Under the pieces are notes generated by a model that was given only the letters and a program-made list of their open reading frames with translations, made no database searches and had not been told where the DNA came from. From NCBI RefSeq assembly GCF_015354335.1, contig NZ_JADKYR010000003.1:124001-188000 (forward strand): a stretch of DNA of 64,000 bases. The letters are read 5' to 3'. Origin of the DNA: Methylophilus sp. 13 (GTDB lineage Bacteria > Pseudomonadota > Gammaproteobacteria > Burkholderiales > Methylophilaceae). The position numbers were made by a program, and so were the translations under genes. This document shows, piece after piece, positions 49,124 to 57,438 of the stretch (the stretch's first letter is position 1; each line of letters opens with the position of its first letter).

Positions 49124-49456
49124 ATGAAAGAAATCAAAGCGGTTGTACAACCAGCGAGATTACCTAAAATCCGCTCGGCCTTGCGCAATATCAAAGGCTT
49201 CCCCGGCATGTCCGTCAACAAGATGGAAGGCTGCGGTCCGCACCTGCAAAAACCGAGTGTCGGGGTGCGCGAAGAGCTGACCGATTACAGCCCTAAAGTC
49301 TATCTGTACATGGTGGTACCGGATGACCTGGTAGAGGGCATCTTGCAAACCATCGTCGAGGTAGCCCATACCGGCAATGTGGGAGATGGCATTGTCTGGG
49401 TGACCCCTGTGGAACGCATGATCAGGCTCTCAGAGCAAATCATGGTGCTAGACTAG
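49124..49456 (+). CDS. PII-like protein linked to metal efflux (PII-NG type)
   Basis: A 110-residue member of the PII superfamily. It starts MKEIKAVVQPARLPKIRSAL and has VAHTGNVGDGIVWVTPVER, the PII B-loop and following strand, although the usual K in GDGK is replaced. The T-loop region differs from GlnB/GlnK and lacks the uridylylated tyrosine motif. PII-like proteins next to czc-type pumps form a described group (PII-NG), and this gene fits that in both sequence and position. It probably senses a ligand relevant to the pump. It is last in the operon. Confidence 0.8.
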   Translation: MKEIKAVVQPARLPKIRSALRNIKGFPGMSVNKMEGCGPHLQKPSVGVREELTDYSPKVYLYMVVPDDLVEGILQTIVEVAHTGNVGDGIVWVTPVERMIRLSEQIMVLD

Positions 49457-49499
49457 CGATCATGTGGCACTAAGTTAGGCGGAGGCATACTGGCTTGCC

Positions 49500-50267
49500 T
49501 TACAAGTCGCGCCAGTCCAGTCCCTCAGCCTGATGGGCAATGCCTATCCAGTCACTGGCACAATGCAAGACTTCACTCAACGCCTGCCTGGCCAAGGCAG
49601 GCGTATTATTTTTCTCGCTTAAATGCGCAGCAACCAGATGCTTGAGGCGGCGGTTATCCAGCTGACTCAGCAGCTGGGCACTGGATTGATTGTCCAGATG
49701 CCCCAACCAGCCACCTACCCGTTTTTTTAGCGAGTGTGCATAAGGTCCGGTGCGCAACATCTCCAGATCATGATTGCACTCAAGCAGCAAGCCATCACAC
49801 GCCTGTAGCATGGCCACGATGTGCGGGGTCACACTGCCAACATCTGTAAGCACACCCAGCTTGTGCTCGCCATCCGTAAACACAAATTGTGCGGGTTCGC
49901 GGGCATCATGTGGCACAGGATAGGGATGGACCTCTATGTCTTGCAGGGCAAATGACGTATGGGCATCAATCAGCTTTACCGTCACCGCCTGGCTAGGCAA
50001 ATAGCGCTCGCACATGCGGTAGGTGCCATGCGTGAGCCAGACTGGGATCTGGTAACGTGCAGCCAGTTTAAACGCGCCTCGCGCATGATCGTCGTGCTCA
50101 TGCGTCACCAGGATGCCAGTCAGTTGCTCAGGGGCCAACTGCAAGCGCGCCAGACGCTGCACGGTATCCTTGACACTAAAGCCGCAGTCAAGCAAAAGCC
50201 GGGTTTCCCCGGCTTCTACCAGCGTGGCATTGCCTGCGCTGCCACTGCCCAATGATGCAAATCGCAC
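49500..50267 (-). CDS. MBL-fold metallo-hydrolase (YycJ/WalJ-like)
   Basis: A 255-residue metallo-beta-lactamase-fold protein. The start is MRFASLGSGSAGNATLVEAG, followed by the metal motif THEHDDHARG (H-x-H-x-D-H), a DVGSVTPH strand, ECNHDLEML and a late HLSEKNN. It resembles YycJ-type exonucleases and related hydrolases; the substrate is not known. It is downstream of bamC on the same strand, 12 bp from its stop. Confidence 0.88.
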   Translation of the reverse strand: MRFASLGSGSAGNATLVEAGETRLLLDCGFSVKDTVQRLARLQLAPEQLTGILVTHEHDDHARGAFKLAARYQIPVWLTHGTYRMCERYLPSQAVTVKLIDAHTSFALQDIEVHPYPVPHDAREPAQFVFTDGEHKLGVLTDVGSVTPHIVAMLQACDGLLLECNHDLEMLRTGPYAHSLKKRVGGWLGHLDNQSSAQLLSQLDNRRLKHLVAAHLSEKNNTPALARQALSEVLHCASDWIGIAHQAEGLDWRDL

Positions 50268-50279
50268 GCGCGGACCCGC

Positions 50280-51545
50280 TTATTTCAATTGATCATACAA
50301 CAGCGAAATAATGCGGTTTGCCGTAGTGGAGGTATTGCGTTTGTTGTCAGGCGTCAACACATACACATCGGTGGTGTCATCGGCATTTTCCAGCACCTGG
50401 ATATGGTATTGCTTGCTCGACTTGTCACCATCGGACGTGCCTTTCCAGAATTTGCTTTTATCACCGGATTTAACCTCGGCCGGTGCATTACTCTTCTCAT
50501 CATCGTCACTGCTCCAGAATTTCAAGCGCTCCAGCAAGCCTTTTTTCTGCTTGATCGGGTCCTCAGCATCCGTATCTGCATAACGCACATAGAAAATACC
50601 TTCAGAGCGGTTTTTATCCTCGGTCACAAAACCAATACGGTCCAGCGCCAGGCCCACACGGCGCCATGCACGGTCAAACGGCTCATTAAGTTTGAGCGTC
50701 ACGCTCTGGTCCGGCTCTTTTACCACATCGGCGCGCTTGTCCGAAACCGCCTGCGTCATTACTTGATCGGCTTTCTGCTCATCCAGACCAAGCTTGACCA
50801 TCATTCGGCGCAACAACTCCGCATCCAGATCAGCATCAAACTCTTTCCCTGCATTATTTTTGTTATCAGCCGCATTCGGACGATAGCCGGTATCAATCAC
50901 CCCTAACTGAGTGGTGACGTAGTTTTTGCCATCATCTGGCGCACCGGCAACGGTACGGTGCGTCATATAAATTTCAGTGGTACCCTCTTTTTCGCCGCGC
51001 TCCAAACGGGTACGGAACTTACGTCTGTCAGCAAAGCCGGAGAGCTTATCCAGCCAGGCATCAAACTTTTCGCCATACCCACGGTTGTCCTCTTTGGGCT
51101 TGATGGCATCCGACTGCAACCACTCTGTCTCGATCACCCCAAGTTCAGGATTCTCGACACGGACGGCAAAGCCTTGATCAAGCCAGAAATCACGCACCAG
51201 CGGCCAGATTTTTTCCGGTGGCGCATTCACCACCAGCCAGCGCTGGGAACCCGCTTTGACCATACGCACATTTTTCATGTCAGCCAGCACGGGCTGCGGA
51301 CCATTCTGCTCTTGCGCTTCCTGGTTTTGGCTATAAGCCGAATAGCTGGTGGCGCCTGGCACATTGTAGGTGCTGCTGGTGCGGACCGACGTCAGGTCAG
51401 GCGGCACTTCAAGTGGCTTGGAACGACTGGCCCCCTTGTAGTCCGAACTGTTGTTCATAAACGGGATAGAATCGCAGGCGGCCAACACAGTCACCAGACT
51501 GAACAGCACTGCGCGTTGTAACCATACATGACTCATGTGTTTCAC
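50280..51545 (-). CDS. bamC: Outer-membrane protein assembly factor BamC
   Basis: Lipoprotein of the BAM complex that inserts beta-barrel proteins. The signal peptide ends with LAAC as lipobox (residues 21-24); a second in-frame ATG at 51536 is equally plausible as a start. An unstructured N-terminal stretch (SRSKPLEVPPDLTSV) is followed by the first helix-grip domain (GSQRWLVVNAPPEKIWPLVRD) and a second one (VTLKLNEPFDRAWRRVG). The 421-residue length is long for BamC (E. coli 344), mainly by linker insertions. It is 30 bp downstream of dapA, as in E. coli. Confidence 0.92.
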   Translation of the reverse strand: MKHMSHVWLQRAVLFSLVTVLAACDSIPFMNNSSDYKGASRSKPLEVPPDLTSVRTSSTYNVPGATSYSAYSQNQEAQEQNGPQPVLADMKNVRMVKAGSQRWLVVNAPPEKIWPLVRDFWLDQGFAVRVENPELGVIETEWLQSDAIKPKEDNRGYGEKFDAWLDKLSGFADRRKFRTRLERGEKEGTTEIYMTHRTVAGAPDDGKNYVTTQLGVIDTGYRPNAADNKNNAGKEFDADLDAELLRRMMVKLGLDEQKADQVMTQAVSDKRADVVKEPDQSVTLKLNEPFDRAWRRVGLALDRIGFVTEDKNRSEGIFYVRYADTDAEDPIKQKKGLLERLKFWSSDDDEKSNAPAEVKSGDKSKFWKGTSDGDKSSKQYHIQVLENADDTTDVYVLTPDNKRNTSTTANRIISLLYDQLK

Positions 51546-51575
51546 TAGCCTTATCCTAAATTAGTCTTTGCACGC

Positions 51576-52469
51576 TCAAACAGCGGCGATTTCTGCCTGC
51601 TGCATGGCGTGACGCAATACTTCATGATACTGGCCCGACAAATTGACCAGCGGCAGACGGATCCCGGTACCGATCAAGCCCATTTGTTGCAATACCCATT
51701 TCACGGGGATGGGGTTGGCCTCAACAAACAGTTTCTGGTGCAGGGCAAACAGTTTGGCATTGGCCGCCTTGGCGGCAACCAGGTTGCCACTCAAGGCCTG
51801 CACGCACATTTCGTGCATCAGTTTCGGTGCCACATTCGCCGTCACGGAAATAACCCCTTTGCCACCCAGCAACATCAGCGCCAGTGCTGAGGCATCATCG
51901 CCACTGTAGACCGCAAAATCTGATGGCGCGCGCAGCAGCAAATCGGTGCCCCGCTCAATGCCTCCTGTCGCATCTTTGATGCCGACGATGTTGCGTAGCT
52001 GCGCCAGGCGCAACACAGTGTCATTGCTCAGGTCGCACCCGGTGCGGCCAGGCACATTGTATAAAATTTGCGGGATATCGACGGCTTCAGCCACTGCTTT
52101 AAAGTGCTGATACAAGCCCTCTTGTGAAGGTTTGTTGTAATAAGGTGCGACCAGCAGGCAGGCATCCGCACCCAAACTTTTGGCTTTGGCAGTTAAAGCA
52201 ATGGCTTCAGCGGTAGAGTTAGCACCAGTACCGGCAATCACCGGCACCCGCTTGGCGACATAATCCACCGTGGTTTTAATCAGCAGGCAATGCTCGTCTA
52301 CGTCTACGGTGGGGGACTCACCGGTCGTCCCGACAATCACAATACCGTCCGTACCGGCATCGACATGAAAGTCGATCAGCTTTTTGAGTGCGTCCAGATC
52401 CAAACGACCATCTTCAAACATCGGGGTCACAATTGCGACCAAACTGCCCGTCAACATACCTAACGCCAT
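51576..52469 (-). CDS. dapA: 4-hydroxy-tetrahydrodipicolinate synthase
   Basis: Condenses pyruvate with aspartate semialdehyde in lysine and diaminopimelate synthesis. A 297-residue TIM barrel with [20 protein letters not shown] (catalytic tyrosine) and GIKDATGG (Schiff-base lysine). The family usually starts at [13 protein letters not shown], the in-frame ATG at 52457; the ATG at 52469 is also possible. It forms a dapA-bamC operon and is divergent from rnfB. Confidence 0.97.
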   Translation of the reverse strand: MALGMLTGSLVAIVTPMFEDGRLDLDALKKLIDFHVDAGTDGIVIVGTTGESPTVDVDEHCLLIKTTVDYVAKRVPVIAGTGANSTAEAIALTAKAKSLGADACLLVAPYYNKPSQEGLYQHFKAVAEAVDIPQILYNVPGRTGCDLSNDTVLRLAQLRNIVGIKDATGGIERGTDLLLRAPSDFAVYSGDDASALALMLLGGKGVISVTANVAPKLMHEMCVQALSGNLVAAKAANAKLFALHQKLFVEANPIPVKWVLQQMGLIGTGIRLPLVNLSGQYHEVLRHAMQQAEIAAV

Positions 52470-52657
52470 TCAATAATAAAGCCAATATTTTAACTGATTA
52501 TACGCATGAACGCCAAAGAACCACTTGCAAGGCGTCTGTGACTCCATAATCCTGCCAGCAGCATAGATTTAAACAGTGGGGATACGGCATAAAGTCCTGA
52601 GTAACGCACCCTTTCAGTTATAATCAATCCATTCGGATTAACGCTCGTCCAAGCTCC

Positions 52658-53386
52658 ATGCCGCCTTCCGCACAGCCATCAGCAGACCTCACGCAGACAG
52701 GCGTAACCGCGCCAGAGAACCCTGCCAGACTAGAGCCATTGATCAGTCAAATTGATGCCCTGCTGCCACAAACCCAGTGCGGCCAATGTGGATATAACGG
52801 CTGCCGACCCTACGCTGGCGCCATTGCTCGCGGCGAGGCAAACATCAACCAGTGCCCGCCTGGCGGCGACGCTGGCATACACGCACTGGCCGCCTTGCTC
52901 AACCAACCCTACCAAGCGCTCAATCCCGCACATGGCGTGACCAAAGGCAAACTGGTGGCCGTGATTGATGAAGACGCCTGCATTGGCTGTACGCTGTGTA
53001 TCAAGGCCTGCCCGGTTGATGCCATCGTCGGCGCCTCCAAGCAAATGCATACGGTGATCGCGCAGGAATGCACCGGCTGTGAATTGTGCCTGCCGCCCTG
53101 TCCGGTCGATTGCATCAGCCTGCAAGCCGTGCCGGGGCGGCAGATGGCAATGTCTCCCGCAGAATCCGACCTGGCAAGACGCCGCCATCAACAGCGGCAA
53201 AAACGCTTGGCGCTTGAAAATCACGCAACAGCCCACACCTATCCCAAAGACCAGCCCCGGATGGAGACGAGACCGGCCAGCGACACCGCGCAGCCAACCC
53301 CGACCGCTACCGAGGCACTCAAACAGGCGGCAATTGCAGCCGCGCTGGCGCGTATTAAAGCCAGGCAAGCTAAGCTGCCCCAATAG
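52658..53386 (+). CDS. rnfB: RnfB/RsxB-like ferredoxin, without membrane anchor
   Basis: A 242-residue iron-sulphur protein. The RnfB Fe-S domain has C41, C44, C49 and C66 (CGQCGYNGC, then CPPGG). Two ferredoxin motifs follow: [12 protein letters not shown] and [12 protein letters not shown]. The N-terminal membrane helix of RnfB is missing, so it is probably soluble. After residue 175 comes a basic, Ala/Gln-rich tail. No rnfA/C/D/G/E genes are present; it is followed directly by nth, which ends the rsx operon in E. coli. Its electron partner is unknown. Confidence 0.88.
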   Translation: MPPSAQPSADLTQTGVTAPENPARLEPLISQIDALLPQTQCGQCGYNGCRPYAGAIARGEANINQCPPGGDAGIHALAALLNQPYQALNPAHGVTKGKLVAVIDEDACIGCTLCIKACPVDAIVGASKQMHTVIAQECTGCELCLPPCPVDCISLQAVPGRQMAMSPAESDLARRRHQQRQKRLALENHATAHTYPKDQPRMETRPASDTAQPTPTATEALKQAAIAAALARIKARQAKLPQ

Positions 53387-53400
53387 ATTGAAATCTTGTG

Positions 53401-54060
53401 ATGAATGCTCAAAAAAGACAGGCCATTTTTGAAAGACTGGCGCAGGCCATTCCCAACCCCACCACAGAACTCGAGCATAGCTCTACCTTCGAGTTGCTCA
53501 TTGCGGTGATTTTGTCTGCACAAGCGACAGACAAAGGCGTGAACATCGCCACGCGCAAGCTGTTCAAGGTCGCCAATACGCCGGCAAACATCCTGGCACT
53601 TGGGGTCGAAGGCCTGGAAAGTTATATCAAAACCATAGGCTTGTATCATGCCAAAGCCCAAAACGTGCTCAAATGTTGCGAGCAATTGCTGACCTTGCAT
53701 GACGGTGAAGTTCCAGATACCCGAGAAGCGCTCGAAGCCCTGGCCGGGGTTGGCCGCAAAACCGCTAATGTGATCCTGAATACCGCCTTTGGCCAACCCA
53801 CCATTGCGGTCGATACCCATTTATTCCGCGTCGGCAACCGCACCAAACTGGCTCAGGGTAAAAATGTACTCGAGGTCGAACAGCGTTTTTTGAGCTCGAC
53901 GCCTAAAGCCTTTTTAAAAGATGCGCATCATTTGCTGATTCTGCATGGCCGCTATACCTGCACAGCCCGCAACCCTAAATGTGGTGAATGTTGCATCGCC
54001 GATTTATGTGAATTTCACGACAAACAGATACAGCCGGTTGCCCCACCGGCAGGAGTTTAG
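53401..54060 (+). CDS. nth: Endonuclease III
   Basis: Base-excision repair DNA glycosylase/AP lyase for oxidised pyrimidines. The start is ATG at 53401 (MNAQKRQAIFERL), with an in-frame GTG just before it. A helix-hairpin-helix with the catalytic lysine (GVGRKTANVILN), the catalytic aspartate in VDTHLFRV, and the 4Fe-4S ligands C-x6-C-x2-C-x5-C (CTARNPKCGECCIADLC) are all intact. It follows rnfB by 14 bp and precedes DUF1841 by 2 bp, so it is in the middle of an operon. Confidence 0.97.
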   Translation: MNAQKRQAIFERLAQAIPNPTTELEHSSTFELLIAVILSAQATDKGVNIATRKLFKVANTPANILALGVEGLESYIKTIGLYHAKAQNVLKCCEQLLTLHDGEVPDTREALEALAGVGRKTANVILNTAFGQPTIAVDTHLFRVGNRTKLAQGKNVLEVEQRFLSSTPKAFLKDAHHLLILHGRYTCTARNPKCGECCIADLCEFHDKQIQPVAPPAGV

Positions 54061-54062
54061 CC

Positions 54063-54512
54063 ATGGCCTTGTTTAATCCCAGCCGCGATGAAGTGAGGCA
54101 GTTTTTCTTTGATGCCTGGGCAAAATTCAAACAGCTACAAGCCTTGACCGAGCTGGAGAAAATGGCCGTGGGCATCATGCATATGCATCCCGAATACCAT
54201 GACATCCTGGACCAGCCAGCCCATTACCTGCAACAGGCTTACTACCCTGAAATGGGAGAAACCAATCCGTTTTTGCATATGAGTTTGCATCTGTCCATAC
54301 AGGAACAAATCAGCATCAACCAGCCGATCGGCATTACGCAAGCCTACGGCAAACTGTGTACCCGCTTTCAGGAAGAGCACGCCGCCCAGCATGCCTTGCT
54401 CGAATGCCTGGCAGAAACCATCTGGCTGGCGCAGCACAATCAAACCGGTCTCGATGCCGCGCATTATTTGCAATTGATAGAACAACGCGCAGACATGCCC
54501 CCCAGTCAATAA
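54063..54512 (+). CDS. DUF1841 protein
   Basis: A 149-residue soluble protein of the DUF1841 family, found mainly in beta- and gammaproteobacteria. Signature parts are MALFNPSRDEVRQFFFDAW at the start, MHPEYHDIL and NPFLHMSLHLSIQEQI. The many histidines are conserved in the family (HMHPEYH, HMSLHL). No function is known. It is co-transcribed with rnfB-nth, two bases after the nth stop. Confidence 0.85.
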   Translation: MALFNPSRDEVRQFFFDAWAKFKQLQALTELEKMAVGIMHMHPEYHDILDQPAHYLQQAYYPEMGETNPFLHMSLHLSIQEQISINQPIGITQAYGKLCTRFQEEHAAQHALLECLAETIWLAQHNQTGLDAAHYLQLIEQRADMPPSQ

Positions 54513-54617
54513 GGCCTGGTATGTGCGTATGCTGGAAGATAAGTTGAATCACTTATTAAAGCACAAGGCGATTTATGCGAGCATGACAAGATCACCGACT
54601 CCCCTCTCTAGCTTGCT

Positions 54618-55265
54618 ATGAAACTACTTTCAGTCAATGCGGCCTTGCCGCAAACCGTTCACATCAACGGCAAACCCGTCCTCACTGGCATTTATAAAAC
54701 ACCCCTGACAGGCCAGGTTGCCTTGCAAGCGCTGGGCCTGGCGGGCGATGGTCAGGCCGATTTGACCGTGCATGGCGGCGAACACCAGGCCTTGTATGCC
54801 TACCCGGTTGAGCATTATGCGCATTGGCAAAACCGCTGGCAAAAAAGTACACTCGCGTATGGCACTTTTGGCGAAAACCTCACCGTACGAGGATTGCTCG
54901 AAAGTGACGTCTGTATCGGCGATATCCTGCAAATCGGGGATGTGGTGCAGGTACAAGTGACCATGCCGCGCATTCCGTGCTTTAAATTCGGCCACAAAGT
55001 GGGCAAGCCCGACATGCTGGATGAGTTCTTGCGTAGCGGCTACAGCGGTTTTTACTTGCGTGTGCTGCAAGTCGGCCTCATTCAAGCCGGTGACGACATC
55101 CAGATTTTGCAGCGCGACGTGCACGGCATCAGCATACGCACCGCACTAGGACTGCAAAAACTCGGGGAAGGAGACCAGAAGCTGCTGCAAAAAGCCTTGC
55201 AGGTAAGTACGCTGGCGCCATTGCTACGCAAAGTCTATTCTGAACGACTGTCGCAACTGGGATAG
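54618..55265 (+). CDS. MOSC-domain protein (YiiM-like)
   Basis: A 215-residue protein: MOSC domain with GIYKTPLTGQVALQ, GDGQADLTVHGGEHQALYAYP, GTFGENLTVRGL and the conserved cysteine in MPRIPCFKFGHKVG. The C-terminal helical part resembles YiiM 3-alpha domains. MOSC proteins bind a molybdenum cofactor and can reduce N-hydroxylated compounds. Its partners are not in the window. Confidence 0.88.
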   Translation: MKLLSVNAALPQTVHINGKPVLTGIYKTPLTGQVALQALGLAGDGQADLTVHGGEHQALYAYPVEHYAHWQNRWQKSTLAYGTFGENLTVRGLLESDVCIGDILQIGDVVQVQVTMPRIPCFKFGHKVGKPDMLDEFLRSGYSGFYLRVLQVGLIQAGDDIQILQRDVHGISIRTALGLQKLGEGDQKLLQKALQVSTLAPLLRKVYSERLSQLG

Positions 55266-55323
55266 TGTGTGTCACACCCATGGGAGCTTACGTCACTCTC
55301 CTGCAAACGCTATTCCACCGCCC

Positions 55324-55340
55324 TTGAATCTATGATTCAA
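55324..55340. promoter_or_regulatory. Palindrome before the sigma factor gene
   Basis: TTGAATC-TAT-GATTCAA, a perfect 7-bp inverted repeat that ends 8 bases before the sigma gene ATG. It may be an operator or an RNA hairpin over the ribosome site. No consensus for a known regulator was recognised. Confidence 0.45.
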
Positions 55341-55348
55341 TAGCCGCC

Positions 55349-55891
55349 ATGAAACCGAATCCGCATGACTGGCTCAATGAACATGGCGACTATCTTTACC
55401 GTTTTGCCCTCGCCCGCTTGCGCGACAGTCATCAAGCTGAAGATGTCGTGCAGGAAACCTTGCTTGCAGCCATCAAAAATCCAAACTTTGCCGAACACTC
55501 CAGCCCACGCACCTGGCTGACCGGCATCCTCAAGCATAAAATCATAGACTGTCTGCGCAAACAACTGCGTGAAGTGCCCGCCTCGGAACTCATGAGCGAA
55601 GAAGATGCCAATATGGATGAGTTTTTTGATGAAACCGGGCACTGGGCAGAAAAACCGCAGGCGTGGGATATGCCACAGCAAGCCTTGCAACAAAGCCAGT
55701 TCCTGACCATATTGCAACAATGCATGGAGCGGCTGCCACAAAAACTGGCGGCGATTTTCACCATGCGCGAAGTCGATGACATGGAGAATGAAGAAATTTG
55801 TAAGGTACTCGAGATCAGCGCGACCAATGCTTGGGTCATGCTATACCGCGCCCGCATGAGTCTGCGAAAATGTCTTGAGATGAACTGGTAA
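55349..55891 (+). CDS. ECF-type RNA polymerase sigma factor
   Basis: A 180-residue sigma factor with region 2 (DYLYRFALARLRDSHQAEDV, then VQETLLAA) and region 4 (LPQKLAAIFTMREVDDM and WVMLYRARMSLRKCLE). There is no region 1 or 3 of the housekeeping factors. It is followed by a small zinc-type anti-sigma gene 22 bp on and then by the MNIO cluster, which it most likely controls, together with its own gene. Related sigma factors head copper- or metal-responsive MNIO loci; that link is by analogy. Confidence 0.9.
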   Translation: MKPNPHDWLNEHGDYLYRFALARLRDSHQAEDVVQETLLAAIKNPNFAEHSSPRTWLTGILKHKIIDCLRKQLREVPASELMSEEDANMDEFFDETGHWAEKPQAWDMPQQALQQSQFLTILQQCMERLPQKLAAIFTMREVDDMENEEICKVLEISATNAWVMLYRARMSLRKCLEMNW

Positions 55892-55913
55892 CCATAGGTA
55901 GCACAGAAAATAA

Positions 55914-56162
55914 ATGTTGAGTTGCAAACAAACCAGCCTGCTGGTCTCGCAATCACTGGACCGTCCACTCAACTGGCGTGAGCGGTGGGCGGTGAGAGTG
56001 CATTTGCTCATTTGCGTCTATTGCAGGCGTTTTAAACAGCAACTGCTGTGGATGCGCCGTCACCTCGCCAGTTGGCAGCAACAGGCGGCGGACGATCAGT
56101 CACTGACGCTCTCTGCAACAGCCAAGGAACGAATTACACAACAACTGGACAAGTTTTACTGA
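55914..56162 (+). CDS. Zinc-finger anti-sigma factor (ZAS), soluble
   Basis: An 82-residue protein with the H-x3-C-x2-C zinc motif of ZAS anti-sigma factors (HLLICVYC, residues 30-37) in the right position after an N-terminal helix. It has no membrane segment, so sensing would be cytoplasmic. The cysteines are candidates for redox or metal response. It is placed directly after the sigma gene, as is normal for such pairs. Confidence 0.82.
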   Translation: MLSCKQTSLLVSQSLDRPLNWRERWAVRVHLLICVYCRRFKQQLLWMRRHLASWQQQAADDQSLTLSATAKERITQQLDKFY

Positions 56163-56198
56163 TGTCCGCTTTTCAATCTGAGCAAGAAGGAAAAAATC

Positions 56199-56546
56199 AT
56201 GAAAAAGAAAAATGTGGCATTAATGACAGGTGCAGTGGCCTTGTCAATTGCAGCGGTCAGCGCGCATGCCGCCAGCAACCCGTTTGAAATCAAACCGCTC
56301 GCGCAAGGATACCAGGTGGCAGAAGCCACAGACAGCAAAGCCAAGGAAGGCAAATGTGCGAGCGGCCAATGTGGGGCACACAAGAAAAAGATGAAAGAAG
56401 GCAGCTGCTCTGCCGAGAAAATGAAAGAGGGTTCTTGCCACCACCATAAAAGCAAAGAGGGCAGCTGTTCAGCAGAAAAAATGAAGGAGGGTGGCTGCTC
56501 TGCCGAGAAAATGAAAGAAGGTGCCTGTCACGCCAGCAAATCCTGA
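56199..56546 (+). CDS. Secreted Cys-rich precursor with EGxC repeats (HvfA/bufferin-like)
   Basis: A 115-residue protein. Residues 1-24 are a signal peptide ending at AHA. After a short linker come six EGxC motifs with cysteines at 53, 70, 80, 90, 100 and 110; the last five are exactly ten residues apart within K-x-KEGxCxxx units. The protein is Lys/Glu-rich with a His triplet (CHHHK). In the HvfA/bufferin families a DUF692 enzyme converts such cysteines to thiooxazole- or oxazolone/thioamide-type groups that bind copper. The two modification genes follow directly, so this is the likely substrate. Confidence 0.87.
   Translation: MKKKNVALMTGAVALSIAAVSAHAASNPFEIKPLAQGYQVAEATDSKAKEGKCASGQCGAHKKKMKEGSCSAEKMKEGSCHHHKSKEGSCSAEKMKEGGCSAEKMKEGACHASKS
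56385..56534 (+). repeat. Ten-residue EGxC tandem repeats in the precursor gene
   Basis: Five 30-bp units coding for a KMKEGSCSAE-like decapeptide, with near-identical DNA in several copies (ATGAAAGAAGGCAGC-type starts). Such DNA is prone to unit gain and loss, so the cysteine number may vary between strains. Confidence 0.85.
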
Positions 56547-56559
56547 GGGACCCTAGCGC

Positions 56560-57438
56560 ATGGCGTTACGCTCAGAGATTCAGGGTGCGGGCTTGGGGCT
56601 CAAGCGTGAGCTGATTCCCCAACTGATGCGGCAGCATGGGGAGCCACAGCTCAGCGCGCTGCAGTTTTTAGAGATTGCCCCGGAAAACTGGTTACAGGCT
56701 GGCGGCAAATACGCGGCTGAGCTGGACTGGTTTGTTCAACGCTATCCCATGGTGTGTCACGGCTTGTGTTTATCGTTGGGCGGTCCAGACCCGCTCAACA
56801 TCGCTTTTCTCAAACAGCTTAAGCAGTTTCTGAAAGACTTCGAGATTCCACTCTATACCGAGCACCTGAGTTATTGCAGCGACCTGAGCAATGGTTATAT
56901 TTATGATTTACTGCCTATCCCCTTCACGCATGAAGCGGTGAAATATGTGGCGCAACGCATCCGGCAAACGCAGGATATTCTGGAGCAGCGCATCGCCGTT
57001 GAAAATACCTCGTTTTACGTGGCGGCACCAATGTCAGACATGGATGAAATCAGCTTTATCAATGCCGTATTGACCGAGGCGAATTGCGACCTGCATCTGG
57101 ATATCAACAATCTGTATGTCAACAGCGTCAACTTTCAGTTTGATCCTTATGCCTTTTTGGACCAGATCCCAGCCGAGCGTGTGGTGTACGGGCACTTGGC
57201 CGGCCATTGGCAAGCGCAACCTGACTTACTGGTAGACACCCATGGCGAAGCGGTCATTGAACCGGTGTGGCAATTACTCACCCATGCCTATCGCAACTTG
57301 AAGATCTTCCCAACGCTGCTGGAGCGAGATAGCAATATTCCGGCACTCAACGAAGTCATGCTTGAAGTGAAGCGGATTGCGCAATCACAGCAATCGCAAT
57401 TGCTGACCGACGCAAACATGCTGCCAGAGGTGGCCTGA
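56560..57438 (+). CDS. DUF692 multinuclear non-haem iron oxygenase (MNIO; HvfB/BufB-type)
   Basis: A 292-residue TIM-barrel enzyme of the UPF0276/DUF692 family. The start has GAGLGLKRE, followed by FLEIAPENW and HGLCLSLGG. Metal-ligand segments are visible: YTEHLSY, VENTSFY, DLHLDINNLYVNSVN, YGHLAGHW and DTHGEAV. MNIO enzymes bind two or three irons and modify cysteine or asparagine residues in peptides. The gene is 13 bp after the precursor and overlaps the DUF2063 gene by one base. Confidence 0.93.
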   Translation: MALRSEIQGAGLGLKRELIPQLMRQHGEPQLSALQFLEIAPENWLQAGGKYAAELDWFVQRYPMVCHGLCLSLGGPDPLNIAFLKQLKQFLKDFEIPLYTEHLSYCSDLSNGYIYDLLPIPFTHEAVKYVAQRIRQTQDILEQRIAVENTSFYVAAPMSDMDEISFINAVLTEANCDLHLDINNLYVNSVNFQFDPYAFLDQIPAERVVYGHLAGHWQAQPDLLVDTHGEAVIEPVWQLLTHAYRNLKIFPTLLERDSNIPALNEVMLEVKRIAQSQQSQLLTDANMLPEVA

